Assembly: GCF_051020765.1 (NCBI RefSeq)
Contig: NC_134934.1
Location: 2,046,001 to 2,110,000, forward strand
From: Lasioglossum baleicum
Lineage: Eukaryota > Arthropoda > Insecta > Hymenoptera > Halictidae
DNA length: 64,000 nucleotides
Direction: 5' to 3'
The notes under the pieces were generated by a model, which was given only the letters and a program-made list of their open reading frames with translations, was not told the DNA's origin and did no database searches. Position 1 is the stretch's first letter; every line of letters begins with the position of its first letter. Positions 26,159 to 36,708 of this stretch are shown here, piece by piece. The position numbers and the translations under genes are program-made.

Positions 26159-26212
<54 letters not shown>
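26159..26212 (-). repeat. (CT)n microsatellite
   Basis: Pure CT run on the + strand (GA on the minus strand), one of few in this orientation inside the gene. Confidence 0.97.
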
Positions 26213-26215
<3 letters not shown>

Positions 26216-26567
26216 TAGCGTGCGACGCGGTCTTAATCGTCAATAACAACTGGGGGTCGACGCGACGCGACACGTGACGTTGTTTGTGATTATCCCGAGG
26301 ATTCCAACCCAAATTTCGTTCCAACGAAATGTTTCTCCATGCGTCTTCCTTGCATCATTGATTCAATTCCGCCTCATTGAGGAGGCACGAGCGTTACCTT
26401 ATAGCCAAGGGTCGCGGATGGCCCGTGCGCGATCGATCGACCGACCCGCGTCGCTCATCGGCTCAGCTGTTTGCATGGAACCGGTGATCCGGTCCCGTGG
26501 CTTGCGACTTGACCACTTGCCTGTCTCCGTTGACACTTAATCCTTCATCGCCAGCCCTCTCTCTTTC

Positions 26568-27720
26568 GTCTTGGACCTCAAAGTTTCGTCAGCTTGCTGG
26601 TTTTTAGACGCGGGACACGGAGCCGCGGTGAACTTCAGTGGATTATGTCACTGATTAAAGAAGGGGACTAAAAATCACTGTTTCATATCGTTGGCCCCTA
26701 CTCTTAAATTTCTTTTCTTTGCCTACGAAGAGGTCCAAATAATACTTTGAAATCATATGACCTGGGTTTCTTTTCCCTTCTTTCCCTTCTTGGACCTCAA
26801 AGTGTCATCAGTTTTTCACTTTCTAGGCTGTCTACATTGAACTTCAGGACTGTCACTGATCGGACAACCAAGAAACTCTGTTTCAAGCATATAGTTCATT
26901 CTTCTTAGATTTCTCTTTCTTCCGAGTGAAAAGGTTCAAATGTTAATTCAAACTTCATTAAAACGGGGTTTCTTTAGCTAAGGATCGCAAAGTTTCGACA
27001 TCTTGGCACTCTGTAGGTTGAAAACAGTATCCATCTCGAACTCCAGTAGATTTTACCGTCACGGGCAGACGGACATAAAATCACTGATACAATCTTATTC
27101 CTCAGATTTCTCTTCCTTTCTTTGGTAAAGAATGTAAATGTTAATCCAGACCGTACAAATGAACTTTTTTTAGTCTCGGATCGTAAAGTTTCGTCATGCC
27201 GTCACTTTCTAGACAGTAGAAAGCACACATTGTTACAAGCCAGGCAGACTCATAAGAATATTTGTTGGAAAAATATCGTCGCATTTTTCTCCCGGCTCTT
27301 TCTTATTTCTCTTCAGAATCGACCTAAACATTTATTCTGGCCTCGCAAAAGGATCCATTCCCGCCTGGGTCGGCAGACTTCCATCACTTTGCGATTCTGG
27401 TAGCTGAAGACATTCCACACCTCGCGCCTCAGTAGATTTTACCATCATTTATCAAGCATAAGCGCCAGGAATATTCGCCTTGGCTTTTTCTGTCTTCCTC
27501 TGTGGAACGGTTCAAACATTTACTTCGAACTTGCTGGAGTCTGCACATCGTTGACCAAATATTATAGATTGAGAAACTCCATTCGAATAAAATTATTGAT
27601 TGTCTTCGATCTTTCTTATTCTTATTTCTTATCTATTCCGACTTTCGATCGTCTTTCTTCTGGATCCTCAAGGTTTCATCGTCTTTAGAGTACATGTAGA
27701 AAATTGTACTCGGTGTTTCA
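26568..27720 (+). repeat. Degenerate long-period tandem repeat, about six copies
   Basis: Variants of CTTGGACCTCAAAGTTTCGT recur near 26568, 26800, 26985, 27178, 27340 and 27660. The order between them is conserved: a GAACTTCAGTAGATT block, a CACTGAT block, a TTAGATTTCTCTTTCTT block, then GGTTCAAATGTTAATTC. Spacing is about 170-320 bp. Divergence is high, so the array is old. Confidence 0.7.
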
Positions 27721-28000
27721 GTAGATTATACCACAACAGATCAGACAATGAATCTCGGTTGGAGCAGCGTGGTTTACTTTTTCCCCGGATGCTTCCCGAT
27801 TTCCCCAACGAAGGGCTGCGGGCGTTTATTTCGGGCAATTTGAGCGGAGACATCGGCTCTTTTAATTACTCGTGCTCGGTCGAAGCCGATCGCTGGCTCA
27901 CGAGCGTCGAAGATTGCAAAAAGGTGGTCGGGCTTTTTGTCTTCCGCACGGAAGGCGACGTTACCGTGACGTAAGGTAGTCGATGATCACAGCGTCGCGA

Positions 28001-28001
28001 A

Positions 28002-28042
<41 letters not shown>

Positions 28043-28064
28043 AAGAGAGAGAGAGCGAGAGAGC
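28001..28064 (+). repeat. (GA)n microsatellite
   Basis: Interrupted GA tract followed by a further 130 nt of purine-rich sequence on the + strand. Confidence 0.95.
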
Positions 28065-29101
28065 AACGTCGACAAGGGTGGAGAATAACGGAGTGGCGGT
28101 TGGGAAAGAGAATTAGAGAGCGAGAAGGGGACGAAGAGCCCGCGAGAGAGAAAGAGGAGATAGGGGAGAGGAGAAGAGAGGAGGCCGAGAGCCAAGTTAT
28201 AAAACTGGGCAACAAGCCAATTGACATGCCAGTTGGCCTGCAACCACCGCTGGCTGCGGAAGCCAGCCCCTGAACCCGTATCCATATTAATATTCCAACG
28301 ATGACGTCCGATCGTTATTTGTGAGTGCAAAGTGCTTCCCGCCCGAGCCTTCTGATACTTTATTTTCCGCGTCGCGGATGAAAACAAAAAACAAGAAAGA
28401 TAAAAACCAGTGAGAGAGAACGCCGGTAAAGAGTGACCGGGGTTCGGGAACGGCTCTCTGCGTGACCGGTGGAAGGGGATAGTGCAAAACGAGAGAAAAA
28501 AAGTAAAAGGAACAAAGAGAAGAGAAGCGAATGGAACGGCCACGAACGGCGGTTACCGCGTCGGAGCGCCTGTCTAAACAAATCCGGCACGAGTGCATCG
28601 GTTAATAAAGTTTTTATCGTTCGCGGTCGTGCTGGACTCCGTTCCCGGTGCGCGCGAATCGTGCAGTTCGTGCAGTTCGTGAAATTCCTTCGAATTCCGC
28701 GACAGTCCCCCGGTGGATCCGTTTTCGGATCGGTTGTGGGCCACGAGGCCGTCGCGTCGTGTCGGTCACGTTCTCGTGACGGGTTAATCGACTGGCTTGA
28801 AATTCGAGGAATCGATCCGTGGTCCGATCCATCGGACACGGAGTCTCGCGATCGCTGATCCAGTGCGACGATCCTTGTTCCTTGTATACGCGAGTGGCTT
28901 CGTAATAATCAGGCGAAATCGGTCGGTCATTGTGCCGCGCAAAGGATCGCGGAGTCTTCTCTCTGTCTGGTCGGTGTTCAGGGCACGAAGAGGGAAGAGC
29001 AACAAGGAGGAGAAAGAGGTGTTCGGCGCGATCACGGTGTCCCGATGCATCTGGATTACTCGTGACTCGAATGCAGAGGGGCGACGATAGCGGGCGAGAG
29101 G

Positions 29102-29244
29102 ATGCAAGGTGCACCGGGATACCACCGTCGTTACCCGACAACGCAGGGAACACAGGGACCGCCGAAGACGAGGGGGATCCTCCTGCACAGCGTCCCGGTC
29201 GTCTCTTCTCGTCGTCCCCCCGCCACTTCGGTTACCATTTCCAG
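29102..29244 (+). CDS. Candidate alternative first exon of Rim
   Basis: An ATG after a CpG-rich, purine-rich leader opens a frame reading MQGAPGYHRRYPTTQGTQGP then KTRGILLHSVPVVSSRRP and ATSVTIS. It could splice at TTCCAG/GTCTAA in phase 2. That is the same exit phase as exon 24829-24999, so it would join 34255 in frame as Ser. The donor is weak (GTCTAA). Another frame is also open across this block, and I recognise no family. An internal Rim promoter is an inference only. Confidence 0.3.
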
Positions 29245-29381
29245 GTCTAATTGGTCGAACCTTTGTAAATTTATTCCGCGGATGATGCTCTGAATTCAAG
29301 CTTCGCCTTTCGAGAGGGTTTCTAGTCGCTTCTCCCTAGAAAAGTAATGCGATTGCCGGCCGGAGAATAGAGAGCGGAGAA

Positions 29382-29385
<4 letters not shown>

Positions 29386-29430
<45 letters not shown>

Positions 29431-29448
29431 AAGTGAGAGAGAAAGAGG
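29386..29448 (+). repeat. (GA)n microsatellite
   Basis: About 20 GA units followed by GAAAGAAAGTGAGAG. Confidence 0.95.
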
Positions 29449-30048
29449 ATCTGTCGGGAAGGAAGGAAGGGAGAGAGAGAAGAGAGACAGCAGCCGCGCG
29501 CGTTCTCGCCGGCCGCTCGCTTTCATTTGTAATCAATCGCCTTATCTCCGACCCTCTTCGGTTTCGAGGGTGCTCGAATAATAATAATATCTGAAAGTTG
29601 CCGAGCTCGTTGAAAATTGCACGACACAGCCTCGAATCTCGAATCCAGAGGGAAAGTTGCGGATCGCACGGTCGAAACTTCCGCGCGGGACCCGCCTCCT
29701 TCGCGAAAACCCCCCTCTCGTGCTGCCCCGTGCCCCCCAGCTCGCTTTAAATTTTTCATCGAGCGTCTCGTTCGTCGCGTGAAATCGACGCGAGTCGTTT
29801 TGCAGCCCTGTGCGAGAAAGAGAGAACGAACGAGAGGCAGGGGAAGAGAGAGGGACGTGAGAAACGTGTGAAAGAGAGAAAGAGACAGAGAGAGTGAGAA
29901 GGAGAGGAAGAGTGTATGTCGTCGCGCTTCGAGGTCGGGTTTGTCGTTCGACGTCGAGAATCTGTAGAAACGATTCGGAACGACCGCGTGCTTCATTAAT
30001 CCATCTGGCCTCAATCTGCGTGTGCCAGCTGACCGATTCTCTTTTTTT

Positions 30049-30089
30049 CACCACCACCACCACCACCACCGCCACCACCAACACCGCCA
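30049..30089 (+). repeat. (CAC)n trinucleotide repeat
   Basis: CAC repeats with one GCC interruption, in an intron. It gives a poly-Thr or poly-Gly shadow frame but no gene. Confidence 0.9.
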
Positions 30090-32583
30090 ACAACCCCTGA
30101 ACCCCTACCTTTCTTTCGTTCTTTTCTGTTCTCTCTCGCTTTTGTTCCACGCGCGCGAGAAACGCGAATAATTGATACATCCCGAGTCCGAGTGCCGGCC
30201 CCCGGCAAAGGCGTCCAGCAATTTAATAACCTTCAATATCGCTTAACAAGATTCTCCGGAAGGGTTTCACTGGTTACATTAAGAAATCCATCGTCGAGGA
30301 GCCGAGTTTTTCGTTCACCGGCCGTCCTGCCTCGTTGTCTTTCGAGGGACCTCAAACTTACCGATTTCTACGGGTTTTTAGCCTGGCGTGTGCTCCATTC
30401 ACAGAATTTGCTCTGGCCCTGAAAATAGTCACCATTATTTTTTATATACATTTACCATCTCACAAATAACGAACGAACTCTGCGAAAAATTTGTAGAATA
30501 ATTTAGGAAGTATATGTACTCCTTCATAACAATTTTACGAAATTCAATATAGTGTAACAATATCCTTGAATTCTTTTAATATCTTCACAGTCGTAAATGA
30601 TCAAAAACAGTCCGAACAACCCACTAATCCTAAAGTCTAGTTCTATTTCTCGAAAATCTGAGACTGTAAATAAAAACGAAAATAACATTTTTCGGTGTTC
30701 CTTTCAGCATCTATTTCCAAAGAGACCATACAAAAATTAAGGGCTGAACGAAATGGAAAAGTATCGAAATTTGGTGGAGCACAGCGCGTCCGGCCAAAAA
30801 TTTCGGAAAAACCGTTTGATCCAAGTAATTGACATCCCTCGTTGGAGACGATTCATCACAATTTTGTCGGGAGCGCGTCCTTTTACGCATCGTTATCGAT
30901 TTTGTTTCCGAGTTACGGACGATCGTCCGGAATCGTCTAAAAATTCGGATTCGATGTGAAAGGAACATAATCAACACCGCTGGGCTGGCGCCGACCAGTC
31001 GTTCCCCGTTGGTTTCATTTTGTAATCGTGTGCTCTGTTATTTATTTTTTAGGTTTCATAATATGCCGTCAAATTATAAGCGGTACGGCCATTACAACTT
31101 ATATTTTCTCTCCTCTCTCACGAATCACGCAGTCACAAGTCTTGCATCCTCTCACCGCTAGGTTAACCAGCTAACGAAATTAGCATAACCGCGCGTAGAC
31201 CAGATCGCGTTGCGAATCCGCGTACATCCCCGTAGAGAGACCACCTTGCGAATTTGGTTCGAGTTGAAACGATTCTCGCCCGTCAGATCGGTGCGAGCGT
31301 CTCGCTAAAAGAAGCATGAACGGCCGCCATCAAAGAAACGACAGCGTTTTTTGTTCAGCCGCGTTGCCTTGCGAGCGACGATTTAATGACGGCGCTACCG
31401 TACGCCATCGTTCACGACGAGAAACGACGAAACGTTTGCTGTGTATGTCCTCTAGCCAGTCCCTATTAATGCGTGTTCGCTGGAACGAACTCTGCGCTGT
31501 CAGCGAAAGAATCCTCGATAAACTTCATTCGGAAATTGGGTGTGCAATTTCACAGAAAACGAAAGATCAATTACTCATTTGCCCTTTATTAGACTCACTG
31601 AATTGTCACCACATCATACTTCAAAATAGCTCTCACGTTGCTGAATTTGTTTATATTTAACGCATTCGCTACTACCCCCATGTAACGCCCACAATCTTCG
31701 CAGTTTGTTCTTTGACTGTCACTTCGGTAATACATGACCGACACCATTTTTTTACAAAATTTTGCTACAATCTATTAAGTAAATCAATTTTATTAGGATC
31801 TACGGAATGTCTTGTGTAAAACGACTCAATTTTATCATTTAGTGTTGAATGTATACGTCTCGTCTCCAGATACAGAGATTCAAGTGCTCGTGCAGCCTTT
31901 AGAAGGTGCGAGAATTCTCCTCTTTTGCAATCATGTTTAAAACCGCACAGTGCTCTAAATCGATTCTATATTGAATCAGCTGCCCTTCGTGCCTAACATT
32001 TACCAGAGGGATTCAGAGGGAAGTCGGCAAGTGTCGGATCCGATTATCAAATCATTCGAAATGTTACTGAGACTGTTTCACCACAGTTCAAATAAAAAGT
32101 CGTGCTCTTTGCTATTTAAACATGAAAGTCTCGTGGCAAATATTTCTAGAATTTCATGGCAAGCATAGTTTCGTTCATCGAAGGTGCTAATATATCAATC
32201 CTTCTAGTAAATCCTTCTCACCGTCAAACAACTCACTAGAAACAATATTAAACCTCCGCTCTATACGATCTTTAACAATAATCTGCAAAATTCACACACA
32301 GAAGGCTCATTAAAATCTCGCAACTTTCTCAGGCCTGTGCCATCTTCCTCGTCCCCTAACTTCCTCCAGGATCAGTTCCCGGTTGGTCTCAGTCGCTGAG
32401 TCTCACCCTCTTAGCTCCCTCATCATCCAGCAGAAGCTGGTTCCAGCGTAAGACGCGGCACGCAAAGAAACGGTTTCGGTCTGGTCTGAACGTTTCGGGA
32501 TCGTGTAGTCGGCAGTTTGTCGTTTCTCGTCGGGGATCGGGATCGCGAGCAAGAAACGGCAGCGGGCCCGGATGCGCGCGAAA

Positions 32584-32617
32584 ACGACGACGACAACGAC
32601 GACGACGACGGCGACGG
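32584..32617 (+). repeat. (CGA)n trinucleotide repeat
   Basis: CGA/GAC repeats with one CAA interruption. The poly-Arg frame on the minus strand is a shadow. Confidence 0.85.
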
Positions 32618-34254
32618 TAGTTCTGGGCGCAGAGATTCAGTAGGTCACCGATCACGTAGGCACACGTAGGCGTCATCATGTCATTGCTTCTTGCATCCTC
32701 CCACGTTTACTTTTACGTTTCTGTTTTCTTTTTCTGATTTTGGTTTTGAGACGATATGAACGTAGATATTTTTGCGAGAGGACATGGCTTCTAGATAAAA
32801 CGCTTAGTGCAACGCGATGCATCGGCCGGGGTGGCTCCAGTTTCAGTACTCGAGGCTTGTTGGTACCGTTTTTGGGCAGCGTCCAGTTTCAATACACGCG
32901 TCTGCTCGCCGCGCTTTCAACGCGTTCTTTCGTGTTCCGTTGCCAGGAACCCGGTTGGAATGGTGAACGGCGAACTGGTTCCCCTCCGTTTTTCCCGCTT
33001 TTTTCTCTCCTCGTCTCGTCTCCGTATTCGCGCCCCGGTTTCGTCTTGATCCGCGAATCGCGAGACGGTTCTGTTAGCGAGACCCGCGCGCGCGTTCGTT
33101 TTTGGCTCGGTTGATCGCGCGCGGCGCGGCGCCCCGGGGATCTGTCCATTGTTTCCAGCGCGGGGGCCAGCTCTCCTCTTTAGCCTGGCCAGCTTCTTGG
33201 CAACGGAAACGGTCCTTCCATTGTTGGAGGACACCATCGGGAGAAAACGGTCCAACCTTCTCCGGTCTGGCTTCATTGGCAAGTAAATCGTAACGATAGC
33301 TTCGCCGCGAACATGTCGCAGGAATCTATGCATTTGCACTTTGCAGATATCGAGACCGGTCAGCGACCAGTCCTCTGCGGAATGAGGTAATAAGTATTGC
33401 CGTTGGAAGTAATTCATTCCCCCGTGTGCCTCTGTGTGTGTGTCTGTGCACGCTCTGCCCGGCCTCACCGATGAAAATTGAACAGTGCCACCCGCGAATA
33501 CCAAAAAGAAAACACACACAGTTCTAACGTTGAAGATGAGAATTAGCGGATAGCCTTTCTTGGATACTGTGCGAGATTGTTCAAATTTCGTCAACGCGCT
33601 ATCGTCCGACAAAAGGAATCAATTGTTCCAAGGGTCAATAGTTAGTGTCTCACTCTGTAACCACTATACATATACATTATGTACATCTTTCTCAAGTAGG
33701 ATGTAAATACTTATACTTTTTGTTGAAGGAAGAACGAGCTTGCTCGCGCGAGAAAATTTTGTTGACTGTGATCAAGGTCCGATTCGGGGCCGCTCGATCA
33801 TTCTATTACTACCGTTTATTGTTTTTTATAATTCTGGCAAACGTAGTAGAAACTCGCATCCTTTTGTCTTGGTTTGTTCGCTTTCCGAGTTCGTTCGTCT
33901 GTTGAACTGAAGAACACGAATCAGCAACGCAGCGTAGTAATTTTTGCATATTTCGTATACATATATTTTCGTATATACGATATACACACGTAATATGTAC
34001 GTATCTCGCCGCGCATACATCGTGACACGACGGATATATGCACGGCCGTATGTGTATATACGTACATCCGTAATATACACAAGACGTATAGAGATATATG
34101 TATAGAAATATATATAAGCATCGCCAATGAGAACCAGCCTGGCCGCATGCACTCTGTAATCTAGCGCGAGATCACAGCACTCGCCCCATTTAACCTGTAA
34201 GCCACACGACGATCACTAATCGACGAAAAAAACCATGAACGCATGCCGGAGCAG

Positions 34255-34405
34255 CCACCATTCTAGCCCCCCGCCGGAAAACGAGCTGTGCGTCGGCGGG
34301 GAACATCGGAGTCGCAGGGACATGCTGCCACAGGGTCGCAAACGACCCGCCCTCACCATCCGGGAACAGCCCGCATCCATTTCCGGCTACCAGGCCTACC
34401 GCAAG
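34255..34405 (+). CDS. Rim: Rim exon: linker before PxxP (ATG 34235 just upstream)
   Basis: Reads SHHSSPPPENELCVGGEHRS then RRDMLPQGRKRPALTI and REQPASISGYQAYRK, ending at phase 0 with CAAG/GTAAGT. Entry at 34255 completes AG+C = Ser from exon 24999. The acceptor (GCCGGAGCAG) has no pyrimidine tract. An in-frame stop lies at 34217. An in-frame ATG at 34235 in good context (AAAACCATGA) sits between, so this may instead be the first exon of a short isoform. The downstream boundary is firm. Confidence 0.75.
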
Positions 34406-34717
34406 GTAAGTCCTCTGCTCACCGACACCTGAGGCTTCCGGGACATTCGTTAATCTTCACATCACAAATATTCAACTTCTTCCTCTGTAACTTTTTGCAA
34501 TGCTCATAATATATGGTGTAATGAAAAAATTTGTTGAATATTTTTGAACGGAAACGTCTTTGAAATTTTAACAATTGCGAATTAGAAAGTGTGAAGCCGG
34601 TGGCACGTTTATAATGAAACGTTCGGTGTCGAGTGTTCGGCGCGAAGGGGTTAACGGTCTTGGAAGCCTAATTGATTCACCATAGTGTCGGTGTTGCTAA
34701 GTTTCTGCGATTCCCAG
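34406..34717 (+). other. Rim intron
   Basis: Intron of 312 nt, canonical sites (GTAAGT, TTCCCAG). Nothing else seen. Confidence 0.92.
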
Positions 34718-34884
34718 GACGACATTCACCGAGGAATGATGAGCCACAGGTCGCATAGTGCAGCGCCTATGGACGCGTCGAGCCTCCGGTACCGTGGTAG
34801 GTCTCAGAGTCCCACCGGTCATCGCTCCCTGTCTCCGCCGGAGCACAGATCCATGCCGTACTCGCACAGCTACGTATCGACCAG
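34718..34884 (+). CDS. Rim: Rim exon: Ser/Pro/Tyr linker
   Basis: Reads DDIHRGMMSHRSHSAAPMDA, SSLRYRGRSQSPTGHRSLSP, PEHRSMPYSHSYVST. It is rich in RS and SP motifs, suggesting a disordered phosphorylated linker. Phase 0 entry and phase 2 exit at CCAG/GTATGA. The next exon starts only 98 nt downstream. Confidence 0.9.
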
Positions 34885-34982
34885 GTATGAGTTATCGCCA
34901 GGGCCTCGTTGCCACAGCTCACCACGAGAATCGAACGACGAAAGAGGCCGTCCGTGCCCGTACATCGTTTTCCGCATTTCAG

Positions 34983-35158
34983 ATTCGCCTCGAGGTCGGC
35001 GACAGCCACTCCCACCGGCTCCCCAAAGAAGAGACAGTTGCCCATGATCCCGGCAGTACTGAAGGAAAGGGTCGACCAGGACCTACACGAGAGAGCCACA
35101 TTTATGAGACACCATAATCCTAGACAGGTGCACACGTCGTACGGCTCGGGCGTGACGG
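34983..35158 (+). CDS. Rim: Rim exon: PxxP motif for RIM-binding protein
   Basis: Starts RFASRSATATPTGSPKKRQL, then PMIPAVLKERVDQDLHERAT and FMRHHNPRQVHTSYGSG. RQLPxxP followed by basic residues is the conserved RIM motif bound by the SH3 domains of RIM-binding protein, at residues about 617-623 here. This link helps tether Ca2+ channels at release sites (family knowledge). The acceptor is GCATTTCAG and exit is phase 1 at ACGG/GTGAGT. Confidence 0.95.
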
Positions 35159-35351
35159 GTGAGTTCCCGAAATTTATACTTCGGGATTCTGCTCCTACGA
35201 GAACATTTATTTGAAAGAGTTTGTAGAAAAGTTTACCAATTGTAAGGATGTCAAGTAGAAAAATTTCTTTACTATAACAAAAGACATTGCCTAGAGTATA
35301 ATGTACTCGAGGAAATCCTGATATTTGACGGCGAGTTTCTGTGTTTTCCAG

Positions 35352-35589
35352 GTTGGGAGAGGCACTATACCGGGCTGTCGGACTCGGACTTGCCCTCGGT
35401 GGGCTACGATCCGTTGTCGTTGCAGCACGGTTATCCTTATCGAATTCACGGGCCGCGTAAAGGACACTTGAGTCCCGAGAAAGACGTACTCGGTGATCAC
35501 GGTGACTCCGATATGGAGAGTATAGCGTCCGTGACGAGTAGTGCCTTGAGTACGCAATCGGAGCGTCCACGTGCCTCCAGAGGACTAAT
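35352..35589 (+). CDS. Rim: Rim exon: conserved GWERHYTGLSDSDLP linker
   Basis: Starts GWERHYTGLSDSDLPSVGYD and ends in a Ser-rich stretch DMESIASVTSSALSTQS then ERPRASRGL. The WERHY..GLSDSDLP block is typical of RIMs between PxxP and C2B. The acceptor is TTTTCCAG. The donor CTAAT/GTGAGT gives phase 2 exit. The next recognised exon supplies A, giving Ile and RGLIPTVKN. Confidence 0.93.
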
Positions 35590-36708
35590 GTGAGTATAGT
35601 TTGATGTCTATTTGTGAAATAATTTCGAGTCGATGACCTTGCATTATTCGAAGTCAGTGTACAAAGCAAAAACAAGTTCCATAGAGAAGAAATTCACCCT
35701 TTAGAGGAGACAGCCATCCATTGTACCATTTTTACGTGGCACGCGTTCCACCCCTCGCTCACTGTTTTCTGTTCTTCTCTGTGTTCCCTCTTTTACGTCA
35801 CACTTTTCCCTCCGTCAGCATTCTTTGTTCTCGACCGATGATCACAGGAGAGTCTATCCAATTAACCTCTTCGCGATATCCAACCAACTCCGGTTTCCAA
35901 TTTGATCGTCGTTACTGTCCGAAAAGCGCACCGAAAGATCCATGTACAGAGGCGCACAGAATGGAACATTTGATGGCTCACCTTCTCATCGACGATAATC
36001 CCTGAATTAAATGGACATTGCCGAAATGAAATGTCACCCTGTAGCTGCACTACTCTCATCCATCCCCCACCGCCTTGCTTGATAGGAATCCCCATATCCT
36101 CACCGCGCTCTCTTCGAGGATTCTGAAACTGTTGTCTAGCGACTAGTTTACGCACCTCCTATGCACCGTGTCAATGTCCATTTAATGCTGTCCCATTCTA
36201 AACAGAAGCAGGGATTAGTGCGTGGCGTTGGTCGAACGGCTAGGTGTACCCACGTTTAAAACAAAAAATGAAACACGTCACCAGAATGTATTGTCTACGC
36301 GTTCACCGAGAGAGACTTGATCTATAATAATCGTCGCACTCTTGTCCACCAAAAAAAAAAAAAATATTCTACAAAGATACCTGCATTTTTCAAATTGTTC
36401 GGCGAGTGACAATGCTCAAAATTCGCAGGTCAAACAAAATCTCGAAACGGGAAGCAAATAGAAAGATAATAAAGCAGAAGAAAAACGCGTTCGATCGATC
36501 GCGAACGTGCGAGTAGAGTCATTTTTTGAGTGTAGAAAGAAGCATATATATACATGTTTAAATATCTATATATATATATATGTGTATCTATGTGAATAAA
36601 AATGAAGAATGGGCTGAAAAATATATATTAGCAAAAAAAAAAACGTATTCGTTTTAATGTGACCGCCAGGATGCGTTAAAAACTCTATATGAAAAACATT
36701 GTTTGCAG
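35590..36708 (+). other. Rim intron
   Basis: Intron of 1119 nt with a poly(A) run (36351-36364), a TA tract (36566-36580) and a good acceptor (TTGTTTGCAG). No other exon seen. Confidence 0.88.

Larger units (their letters stand above)
25000..34254 (+). other. Rim intron, 9.3 kb, possible internal promoter
   Basis: The largest intron of the model. It contains a (CT)n tract (26159-26212), a long-period degenerate repeat (26568-27720), GA tracts (28001-28064, 29386-29448), a CpG-rich block (about 28260-29250), a (CAC)n tract (30049-30089) and a (GAC)n-like tract (32584-32617). The acceptor at 34254 lacks a pyrimidine tract. It may therefore hide another exon or an alternative start. Confidence 0.7.

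Noticed and set aside
27866..28543. 225-codon minus-strand open frame rich in Ser-Leu
   Set aside because: Its core is the complement of a GA microsatellite, which gives endless Leu-Ser codons. Similar frames at 24351, 29296, 29523, 55616 and 61155 have the same cause.
34767..35675. 302-codon minus-strand open frame
   Set aside because: It lies opposite several firmly identified Rim exons. The frame is a shadow of their codon bias and shows no domain.
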